Shown piece after piece: positions 32,488-42,028 of a DNA stretch of 45,920 nt. Position 1 is the first letter of the stretch. Each line of letters opens with the position of its first letter. This stretch comes from Pascua guehoae (lineage: Eukaryota; Basidiomycota; Tremellomycetes; Trichosporonales; Trichosporonaceae). The position numbers and the translations under genes are program-made. The stretch is from NCBI GenBank assembly GCA_001600415.1, contig BCJX01000005.1:1100755-1146674 (forward strand), given 5' to 3'. The notes beneath the pieces are model-generated. The model did no database searches, had not been told where the DNA came from, and saw only the letters and a program-made list of their open reading frames with translations.

Positions 32488-34398
32488 CGTGGGCGTGAAA
32501 GTGGAACGAGTGTGGTGGTGGTGTAGGGTAAAGGTACGCGCGGGGCGGGGACGACGGTGACGGCAGTGACAGCGGGGACGGCAGTGACGGCGGGGACGGC
32601 GGTGACGGTGTCGCACAGAAGTGGCAAAGCGTAGTGGCACTGCGGAGTCGGTAGCGGTAGCTGGTAGTTGGATGCAGACAGTGAGGTGTTGTTGATATAG
32701 TCGTTGGCCAAGGCACGGGCAGGCAGGACCGCGATCTGGATCGGTCAGCACCCTCTTGGCACGTGTATGCTATCCTCGTTCCGCGCCGCGCCAGCTCGCC
32801 AGTCGCGGCACGTCATGCATAGCATGCCAGGCATGCAGATGTGGAACGTGCGGAACCTCGAATGCGATGCTCGTCTGCGGTATGCCGAGGTCGCGAGGTA
32901 CCGAGGCCGAGGGATCGAACTGCCACACACGAGCCGAAAACTACACAGTCGGCCGGTGACCGGCCGGCAACGACTGCCACCATACCTGCTGCCACCTAGG
33001 CTTACTACTGCCACACGACGTCTCTCTCCTCGGTACCACGGTTCTTGTTCTGACTCACGATGAATAAGCTGCAGCGGAACCGAGCAGATGCGACCGGGTG
33101 CGAGGGGGGAGGATCTTGATGTGGAACAAGGATGTGCCACTCGGGTTGGTTATATACTTTGCCCGGTCGCATGCATGGGAGCGACATGGAGCTGCCTACC
33201 GAGGCTAGCTACGAAAGTCGTAGGCTGCTGTACTGTGGTCGGAGGTCAAGTGCCAAGATAGGTACATGGACATGTGCTGGGCCGCGGCCGCGGTCGGTCG
33301 TGCATTGGCACGTTTGCTGTACCCCGTGCCCCTTCTGCCCCTTCTGCACCAGGTTACACCACGACGCTACACGCTACGCTAGACCTAGCTTTTTACGGTG
33401 GGTTTGGTGCTATACTGGGACGACGGGGTCGTCCGAAAGAGCCCGAAGACTGATGGCGTGCGATGGGTCGGCGTGTTGCTGTTCGGTCTGCTCTGGTCTT
33501 GTCTCGTCTCCTGTGCTCTGCTTGTTCTGCACACTCGCTCTGCCGCGCTGTCAGTTCTGTCTCTGTCACCGGTGGCCGAGGACCATCAGCTGCATCTCTA
33601 TAGCAGAAAACGCCACCAAAACCAAATCCAGCACCAATCAACCACGCCAAAGTGGCCAGTGTACAGGTACATCTCCCACGGTGGCCGCTCGGACGTGCCC
33701 GATACATGCCTCTTAGCTCGCGACTAGGCGGCCGCGAGTGGCCAAAGATTGTCAACAAGCTGTCAGCGGGTCCCGCGTCCATGGACTTGGTCAGCTGGGT
33801 CGTGTAGCGCGCACAGAGGTCTTGGCAGCGTCAGTGGGTGGAGTTAATTGGGCCTGGAGTAGTCGGTCGAGCGCGAGTGATGAGACATCTTGTTATCGGT
33901 GGTAGCGGCTCGGTGGTATCGGCTCGGCCGGTGGGACTCACCGGCCGATCGAGGCACGACTCGGACTGACCAGGCGATGAGCACTCGACGTTTGGTGACT
34001 AGCTGTGACTACTGGCTGCCTGTGAATGAACGGTGGGCATGACGCAGCATGTAGACCAGTGTCGATCGTGGGAAAGAGCGCCGATCGGGATCGACAAGGG
34101 TGCAAGGGTGGGCAGACGCACAAAGGCACAGACGACGCAATACACGACGCGTGCGTAGGGGTACGCGGTCGCGTCATTCAACACTCCAGATGTACATACA
34201 CTCACGTACAAGACGTCCGAATCTACTCTACAGCAAACGACACTCTGGCCATGCTATCTACGTTCTTGGTTGCTTTGTGTGTCTCACGTCCGAACTTGGT
34301 CTCGACAGCTCCACACTCCCGCGCGCCCAACGCCCGCCTGCCCAGCCCCCAGGGCCGCCCAGCCCCCACGCCCAGCCTGCAGCCTGGCCCGGCCAGAC
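32488..34398. other. Gene-free region with 18-bp repeat
   Basis: 1.9 kb upstream of the 158-residue gene and downstream of TVP38. It begins with an 18-bp tandem repeat (32560-32610). The rest shows only short, overlapping frames rich in Arg, Cys and Ser on both strands, with no splice-consistent coding path that I could find. Confidence 0.45.
32560..32610. repeat. 18-bp tandem repeat (ACGGCAGTGACAGCGGGG)
   Basis: Nearly three direct copies, at 32560, 32578 and 32596 (partial), in the leader/promoter region of the 158-residue minus-strand gene. Confidence 0.88.
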
Positions 34399-35736
34399 TC
34401 AACGACGGTAAGGGTACGAAGCGACGCTGTCGCAGTCCTCCATGTCCGAGTCTGGGGGTGGGGGCTCAATCACACCATGGCGCGCGAGGTCTTCGCGCAT
34501 CTCGAGGAAGACGCGTTTGCGCACCCGCAACATCTGGCGGTGGATGTACCAGAGCGCGAGCAGGGTGAGGCAGAGGGTGATGCCGAGCACAACGTTGGAG
34601 ATGATCCGGGTTTCTCGATCGGCATTCTCGTCCATTACCATGACTGGAGTCAGCTATTTTGTACGAGACTTTGTAGCTCACCTCCGACTGCAGAAGGAAC
34701 GCTATGTCAGCAGCAGACAGCAAGAGTGAGCAAATGACGCACCATAGACGGCAATAAACTGTGTGGGTCAGCGACTGTCTCGTAAAGAAAAAACCCACCT
34801 GTTTGGGAAGAGACAACACGAGCGCCGCAATAAACTCATGGTACTGTCGTCAGCCACGCCAGCAGAGAGACGCACGGGAAGGCCGCAGACGGCGAGGATG
34901 ACCTGCAGGTGTCAGTGGTGAACCAAGATCGGTGGGCGGGCAACCTCACAGTTGAGACGTGCGTAGGGATGGCGCTAAGGCGGACAATGGTCGCAATGAA
35001 CAGCCCGCCCTCTTCGACCACCTTGTGGAGGCAGGCGTAGTTGAGGCTCTTGCGTGCAAAGCGACCGGCGTGGGAACGGAAGATGGTCGAGAACGCCCTG
35101 TGGGTTAGATTCCTCCATGCCTGTGCTCCACGACGCACGTAAAGCTAGCCAGCTCGCCGAGGAAGGTGCCGACTGCGACGATTGCAATGCCTCTGCGGAT
35201 ACCCCACACTACTCCCGTGAGGAGGATGACGATTTCTGGCGAGTAAGCATTTCTAGTGTTTGCCACCGTCGTGTGTCTCTGACACCTGCCTCCACCCAGT
35301 ACGCACCATTGCCAGCGAGGGGAGGAAAGCTGAGCACGATAATGGCGACAATGGGAATGGCCCATCCAAACGGCAAGTTCCGTATCTCCTTGACATACGG
35401 CATGAGGTCCTGGACGACCTGGCGATGGAAGACGGCCACGAGGCAGACGCCCATGACGAGCAGCACGCCCAGGAGGTATCCTGGCCACCACTCGCGGCGG
35501 ATCCAGAACTGCCACCTGCGCGCGCGCTCCCATGTCAACAGGCCGCGCTCGTACTCTGCCCGCTCGGCGGCGGTCAGCTCGTCGAGCGAGAGCGTATCTG
35601 GGTCGTCGTCCGGGGTCGCCGGGAGGAGGGCGGTGTTGGGCGTCGTGTGGGGCGTCGAGTGGGACGATGATGCTCCACACGACGATATCTCGCTCGCGGG
35701 CGAGACGGCTATGGAGCCGTAGCCGTAGCCCTTCAT
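34399..35736 (-). CDS. TVP38: Tvp38/TMEM64 family (VTT domain) Golgi membrane protein, eight exons
   Basis: Minus-strand exons are 35307-35736, 35139-35235, 34950-35097, 34876-34902, 34799-34843, 34743-34758, 34682-34687 and 34399-34643, total 1,014 nt, 337 residues, as long as yeast Tvp38. The protein family sits in late-Golgi membranes and is related to DedA/VMP1/TMEM41 proteins, some of which scramble lipids. Seen: a hydrophilic N terminus, a first membrane segment (GYLLGVLLVMGVCLVAVF), the VTT core with FPPLAGNE, LLTGVVWG, FLGELASF and RLSAIPTH, then LSLPKQF and a final helix VVLGITLCLTLLALWYIHRQM. Exons 6 and 7 are 16 and 6 nt; introns are 32-71 nt. Without the 6-nt exon the frame to the last helix is lost, so the model depends on it. 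Confidence 0.9.
34682..34687 (-). other. 6-nt micro-exon of TVP38
   Basis: TCGGAG lies between a TTCTGCAG acceptor and a GTGAGC donor. With one base from the preceding exon it completes VYVGV before MVMDENADRE, giving the expected family sequence. An alternative is a 20-nt exon from an acceptor at about 34702, which gives AFLLQSE but then an out-of-frame stop. Confidence 0.65.
34844..34875 (-). other. 32-nt intron of TVP38
   Basis: GTGCGT at the 5' end, GGCTGAC branch site and GACAG acceptor. Removing it joins LAVCGLP to YHEFIAALVLSLPKQ, matching the family; 32 is not a multiple of three, so retention shifts frame. It is the shortest well-supported intron here. Confidence 0.75.
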
Positions 35737-37012
35737 GGTGGTGAGCTGGGGGGGTGGGTGTTGAGGACGATGGAGGAAGAGTGGGTTGAAGATTGAGGTG
35801 GTGAGGTCGACGATGACGAGTCGGTGGATTGGGGGATCAAGTCGGAGATTTCCGATGGGGTATGTTGTTTGTTGTTATTGTTGCCGTCCTCTGGGGGACG
35901 TGTGCGGTGACGACCACTGGTCGGGCGATGGTGTGTAGGCAAAAAAGGACACGGAGTGAGTGTGTGTGTGGTGTCAAGAGGGTGTCGCTGTGAGCATGTT
36001 GTTTAATGCAAAGAGAGGGAGTAGTAGTAGTAGTGCAAAGTTGCGACGAGTGAGAGAAGGGGGATGGAGGGGGCGTGTGTATCAATTGCGATGGGGAAAT
36101 GGCTACAGGCTCTGCCAAATGACGCAACAGGGCGGTACACTGGGCACTGGGGTACAGGGGTAGCGCGGTAGCGAGTTGGCTGGGAATATCCCACGTGGGG
36201 TGGCAAAATCATGCCGTTTGACCAATCACAATCCCTGTAGATCAGCTTCCGGCTGGTCGGGGCCCAGTGGCTGACTCACTTGATACTCACTCAGGGGAGG
36301 CATTGATCCATTTCACTTGGTGGCAATAATTGAGGACATGGCTGCTGCCTTTTCTGATTCGTATCTTGCAATCCTGGTACATTCTCCCAGCCGCTGCCCT
36401 GGCTGCTCAAATGCTGATTACATCGACCAAGGACCTGCAAAAGGACTTGTGCAAGGACTTGCAGTTTACCAATGTAAAAGAGTTGTATGTGGGTTGGGCA
36501 CCTGTGTAACTCCCACTTGGTCTGGTCGGGTGTAGCGAGTCTCTGCTGGCCATGGTTGTGCCGGTCGGCTCGCAGAGTGGCATCATCTGTGGATATTGAC
36601 AACGCTTGCCGCTCCGAGTTCGTAATCCCCGTTGCAGATGGGGGTCAGAACATGTCAACGGCTGGTGAAAACCGAAGATGTTGTGAACCAATGCCATGCG
36701 ACGTAACCACATCAAGCGAGCTTTGCACTCTCTAACCTGTTACTTGCACACGGTTCACTAAATGATCTCTGGACCCACCTCAATTCTTGGTCTAACCACA
36801 TTCTTGCAGCAATTGATATCTTCTCCATCTCGTGGAAGTAGTTATTCATTAGAACGTGGGGCACATATCCCCATAATTGTTGTTATCCCCAAGTCACTTC
36901 TAGTCGAATACAACCAGGCGGGAATAACAAAGGGATTGCGCATCCGACGGCTTGTGAGCAGGCTAAGCTCAACTGACCGTGTGGAACCCAAATGCACAAC
37001 AGCCACCAGGTC
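35737..37012. other. Gene-free region upstream of TVP38
   Basis: 1.28 kb with the TVP38 promoter. It includes GTAGTAGTAGTAG (about 36020), a CCCACGTGGG palindrome at 36190, and from about 36290 a lower-GC stretch without a supported gene. Confidence 0.45.
36190..36199. promoter_or_regulatory. CCCACGTGGG palindrome (E-box type)
   Basis: A perfect 10-bp palindrome around CACGTG, about 450 bases upstream of the TVP38 start. It could be a basic helix-loop-helix site. Inference from motif only. Confidence 0.3.
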
Positions 37013-37689
37013 TCAAATATATCTACCCCATTCCAATGCCACCAAATCCCCAAACCAAACTGACACCATGGACCGAGCGCCGAAACGTCCCCGGAACAGC
37101 CGGTACATGACATCCCCAAGAAGACCCGTGCATGCAACAGCCGCCTTTTCATACACAGTGCGCACAGGCGATGAGGATGTGGTGTCAAGGGCCACGCCCG
37201 GGCGGAGAACACCATCACCCGGCGTCCCGAGCGGATCAAAGAACTGAAACCCGTACTCTGGGGTAAGGAGAAGTTGAAATAGGTGGCTCGGGCCTCGCCT
37301 GTTGCCTTGGGGGGGCTGGTGTCGCCATGAGCGCGCCGTTGGGGTCCCAGTTAGGCTCCGGCGTGGAGTTTAGCAAACAGATGAAATCCCTACATAAGTG
37401 AAAGTCAGAGTTCACCGTGGGCTTTCTTCCAACCAGCGAAGCAACTGGCGAGCGTTCTGTCCTGCAAGGATTCATGATCCATGCAATTCTCCCCACATAT
37501 TCGAGACCTTGGGCTGTCCGAGAAAGGCCAAGACTGTTCTCTCGCTCTCCCTCCGTGGCACAATACCTGACACATACCATTCGTAACTGATGGGGCTGGC
37601 GAAGTGTCCAGACGGGTATTCGAGGCTGAGAGATGGAAAACTCCACAGTTTCAGCACTCACCATCCGAGATTGTCAGTGGACGTGTCAT
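37013..37689 (-). CDS. Unresolved hypothetical gene (exon structure uncertain)
   Basis: The minus strand shows coding character and several good splice sites (GTGAGT at 37661, GTATGT at 37577, acceptors at 37626, 37462 and 37390), but two incompatible models fit. Model A has exons 37662-37689, 37578-37625, 37416-37461 and 37236-37389, 91 residues starting MTRPLTISD, containing GQNARQLLRWLEESPR; it needs a 26-nt intron. Model B uses the other frame (LEYPSGHFASPISYEW, then TERSPVASLVGRKPT) and runs on through TPEYGFQFFDPLGTPGDG to a stop at 37013; its start is not found. The C7 run at 37309-37315 may hide an indel that decides between them. No family is recognised. Confidence 0.35.
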
Positions 37690-37785
37690 CGCAGTGTGAT
37701 CAGTGCACGCTGGCCCAGTCCGAAAGGCTCCATGCACGTCTCTACCAAATACCAATACCAGCACCGCACTCCGAAATCCCGCAGC

Positions 37786-38919
37786 TCAACCGGCCAAGGT
37801 ACCGAAAAGGTCGAGCGAGTCGATACGCGTCGTCTCGTCGCCCTCCTGGTTGTCCTTTACGAGAATGGAGAGCGAGTGGACCTTTTGGAAGCGGACAAAG
37901 CGGAGGTCGACCTTGTTACCGCGAATGTCCTCGGGGGAGAGGGTGAGTTCCTGCGCGGGCTCGTGGGACTCTGCGTCGCCAAAGTCGAGTGAATCCTGGT
38001 TGACAAAGAGCTTGATCGTCTTGGGTGCCTGCTCGGGGGACACGCCGCCAAAGATGGCAATCGACTTGATCTTGACGGCCTCGTTGAAGCGGATCGTGAT
38101 GAGCAGCTCGGGGTCGACGTCCGACTCGAGGTAGCTGCGTCCCTTTGGACCGGCATTGGGTCCCACGATCGACGACAGAGGGTGCGCCGCAGCCTCGCCC
38201 AGGCACGAGAGACCCGTAGCAGACACGTGCGACAGGAGCGAGCCCTCGGCCGGTGCGGCGGGCTCGGCAGCGGCCGACGACGAGGCAGACGCAGCGGGCT
38301 TGGCCTGGGGAACGGGGCCGGCGTGGTACTGCACAAGGCGGTTCAGGCCTGCGGGGTCCGCACCGCGAATCTGGAGTTACAGTCAGTACCGTGCACCGGA
38401 AAGGGGGCTGCGGCGACGCACCTCGGCAATCTCACGCCCGCCTTTGAGGAACTTGAACGTGGGCATGGCCGTAACCTTGAACCGCGCCGCAAGCTGCTGC
38501 TGCTGGTCGACATCGATTTTCTGAACGTCAGTCGGAGGAATAACCCCGTGGGAGTCTGGTACACACGCAGAACTTGACATGGGGGAACTGTGAGTCAGCA
38601 CCGCTTCCCGCTCTTCTCGTCCCCATACCTTGGTCGCGAGCTGGGCGAGAACAGGCGCAATGGCATGGCATGGTCCGCACCAGACCTATACACGGTATTA
38701 GCAGCATGTTCGATGTAAGAGCAAGTAGAAGCGTACCGCGTGGAAGTCTAGCGAGTCAGCACACAAGCCAGCAAGGGAACCTCGAGGACTCACCGAGCAC
38801 GACCAGCTGCGTGGCCGGGAGGCTCTTGATGAGCGTGTCAAACTCTGGCAGTTAGAACGCGGTCACAAGTGAGAGGGCTCACCAGACGTGGAGCTGATAT
38901 CGGTGATGCCTGGAGCCAT
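37786..38919 (-). CDS. TXL1: Thioredoxin-like protein with PITH domain (Txl1/TXNL1), seven exons
   Basis: Minus-strand exons are 38883-38919, 38794-38844, 38738-38748, 38629-38685, 38567-38587, 38422-38520 and 37786-38370, total 861 nt, 286 residues (human TXNL1 has 289). The N-terminal thioredoxin domain (1-105) has the redox site WCGPC (Cys36/Cys39) and the cis-Pro loop TAMPTF. A linker (PQAKPAASASSS) leads to a complete C-terminal PITH domain with LLSHVSATGLSCLGE, SDVDPELLITIRFNEAVKI and the ending RIDSLDLFGTLAG. The family is a cytosolic and nuclear disulfide reductase attached to the 26S proteasome lid through the PITH domain. Exon 3 is only 11 nt (DFHA), and introns are 38-52 nt. Confidence 0.96.
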
Positions 38920-41900
38920 GTTGGTCAAGTTGCGTTGTCAGAGCAAAGTGAGAAAGAGGAGTCGGATGAGAGATATCAACACAAAGCGAGCGCGGACAGT
39001 CGCCAGCGAGGATGCATCTGACGTCAGTTGGTCATCAGGCACTTGCTAGAAGCTTTCATTACAAATCCATCATTAGGAGAGACCCGGTGAATGAGTCAAT
39101 TAGCGGAGGCAAAATTAGCCAGCCCAGATCGTCGGTGGCGAGAGAGATCACGTGATCGTTTCTCCACCCAGCTGGGCAGGATGTGGCAGCAACGCCATCG
39201 GTGTTGAGATTCAGCAGGTGGAAGACATGAATGATTATAGGCTGACGAAGGCATGTATGCTGTGCCTCGGAACAAGGATCTGCTGTTACCACGAGCAACT
39301 GAAATGCTGAAAGTGTGGAGAAGTGGGTGAATGTCGGGAGGTACTTCAACTACACCACGACCGGGTGGGCAGATTCCACGACGTAATATTGAAGTCTTGT
39401 GTCGCTTGTTGGCCCCCTCGACCTGCAACCCGCTCGGCCTCTCTTCCCATTACCTGGGACAATGCTTTGCCCAAATAACTTAACAGCCAGGACACCCGCT
39501 TTTCCAGCAGCTAATGGCAGTTGGCCTTGGGCCGATTCCACATCTTGGGTGCCATTGTTGTTATTATTTCATCGCATTCTTCTCCCCTGCGGCATAGGCT
39601 CTTGCACGCGCCATTCTTCGGCTGGGCTGGGGTACCACTGACTCGATCTCCCCATCAAGCACGCAGGTTGACTGTCAGTGTTCGCTGTCGTTGGAATCAG
39701 TTGCTCTGCCTCGAAGTAATTGATGGATGATCCCCGCACACTCGAGCGATAAATTCAATAACCCCCCTAGGCGTCCATCCCGTACACAGAGACCCTCGAA
39801 ACTCGTGCTATTGGGTGGTATACTCCCCAGGAAAGTTCATTGACCACACTACGGCCGCCAAAATGACAAGCTGGTGAATATATTCTCGGGCTCTGGGCTA
39901 CAAGCTTTGCCGGCAACTGACTGAACACAAATACGTATTGCCATTTCGGACACCAAGGGAGGTACAGGAACTTCTTGTCAAGGCAGACCCCGTCAAGCTG
40001 TATGTTCAGGGATAAGGCGGGGATTTAATGAACTGTTTGCAACGCCGACAGGGAGTGCCTTTGCAGAGGAGTCATCGGTAGATGTGTACTGTACCTCGTT
40101 ATCATCAAACAATTCAACAAAGACCCCGGTGTCGTGAAGGGCTCTCGCCCAACGGGCCAAGCTCGCAAACATTTCAATTCCTGGGGGTTTCGCTATACAC
40201 GGGTACAGATGAGAAACCGCAAGGCGACGCGACTTGAACTCGACAGCTCAGAGGCGACAAGCTCCTCGTCTTGAGCCGGCAATGTGGGTATTGCTACCAG
40301 GCTACGAGTCCTATGTAGCAAGGAGCAACATCACTGTTATCGCAGGATATGCTGATACGCTCTTCGGCGACTGAGTATCACATGTCAAACCTGATAACGA
40401 CAACTAGGCCGAGCAATGCCTCTGGCCACGTGGACCAACAGATCAGTCCACGTCCCCATCCAACAGACGAGCAGCCCAGAACACCAGAACACAGCATACG
40501 CCGTCGTCGACCTGAAGCTCGTGCCAGTCCATGCTCAATCACCGGAAAATTACGCCGCAAGCTTACCGTACCTCATTGCATTGCCGACCTGCTGCAAAAA
40601 ACTGGTACGGTCCGCACCACACGTGCCTGCCCATCTCCACAGGCACGGACATGCGCACCAGCCACCACTCGACAAGCTGCCACACTTGGCTATTCGTTGA
40701 CTGCCAGCTGCCTGATGCTGCTAAGCATAGCGGGAGTCTGGATCTGAGGTGCTGCGTTACAGGGGATAGACATTGTGGCAGTGCTCTGGCCTCTGCAAGC
40801 TGTCCTCCTGCATTCCTTGCTCTTTACTCCTGTACTCGTGCACTGCCTTCGTCCCGTGCGTCGCCCCTGGTGTTTGAGAGCACGGCTGCGCGCGGACTGC
40901 ACGTACACTGCCCACGGCCCACACATGGCCACCCGGTGGCGAGCCACATGACTTGGCGGACTTGGCGACGAGCCACCCATAGAGGGTGCCTCTTGTGGGT
41001 TATTATTGGTTCTTGAATTGTCGAAAGAGGGTCACGGACGCCAGTGATGTGCGGGGGGCAGTGCAGTGTGAGCGTGTACTAAAGTCGTGCTACTCGGTGC
41101 TAAAAGGAGAGGTGTCCTCTATGCTCCTACTAGGTAACGGGTTGGAGAACGGTCAAGCTGTCGTGGTACTTCAGACTCGTGCGCTCGACGACGCTGCCAA
41201 AGTCGTGGGGAGGGTGCAAGTTTCCGTGAAACCCAGAGCGAATATAACGTTGACCCGACAACTTTAGCTGGTGCCAAACGTTGCCCAAAGCACACAGAGG
41301 AGTATGCTTGGTCGCTCCAGACAACGGGTGTATCCCTCACGACGGCCTTTGGGATGGGATGATTTCCGGGTCGCGCCTCAGGGCTGGGCGGGTTTTGCCG
41401 CCGAGTCTGGTCAGTTTCGGTTGGCCGAGGACGTGGGGTGCCGTAACCCCGCGCTTGCGGCCTGCACGCCTGCGCAGCATTCGTCCCCGTCGTGCACTGG
41501 AATGATACATCCAACCGTGCAAGCAACCATACTAGTGACGCCATTGACGTGCGGGTGGTTGTTGGGCAGTGTGATAATTAGCAGGTACCCGCGTTTGAGG
41601 ATGCAACTACTACGTGTTGCTGATGGTCCCATTGCCCCTTCACATGCTGGGCAGCCTGCTGGCCGTCATCAAGACACAGACGTGTACGAGGCGATGATGG
41701 CGGTCGCGATGTAGACCCCGTTTCGCCTTCCCTGGTTCCTTGTCACCGCCCGACACCAAGGGGGCGATGTATCTTGGCTATTTCTGTGAGAAATGCTAGT
41801 TCAGTGTGAACCAGCGACAGCTTGGGTTGTTGGGCTGTTGGGGTAGTGGCCTTGCTGTGCGCGTTAAAAGACCATCGCAAGTCGAGGTCGCCACCCTTGT

Positions 41901-42028
41901 TCCCCTTGACTCACTCTCTACGTTGTCGACTGCACCAAATATCGAGCCGTGTCGGACGCGCTCGACGTCTTCGCAACCAGTAACCCGACTGCCACCTTGG
42001 CATCGCGCCTCGACAAAAACCGCTCATC
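38920..42028. other. 3.1-kb gene-free region
   Basis: Lies between the divergent TXL1 and glycoprotein genes, so both promoters are here, but it is much longer than needed. Frames reach only about 160 codons, overlap each other on both strands and show no domain or splice-consistent series. GC content dips in 39000-40400. I found no tRNA cloverleaf, no long terminal repeat and no transposase. It may hold a non-coding RNA, decayed DNA or a fast-evolving gene that cannot be read by eye. Confidence 0.4.
39146..39157. promoter_or_regulatory. GATCACGTGATC palindrome (Cbf1/bHLH-type site)
   Basis: A perfect 12-bp palindrome containing TCACGTGA, about 230 bases upstream of the TXL1 start, a sensible promoter distance. 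The TCACGTGA core is the classic binding site of Cbf1-like factors; no direct evidence of use. Confidence 0.4.

Noticed and set aside
32900..32930. Possible minus-strand tRNA T-loop (TTCGATC)
   Set aside because: The flanking bases do not pair as a T stem and no cloverleaf folds.
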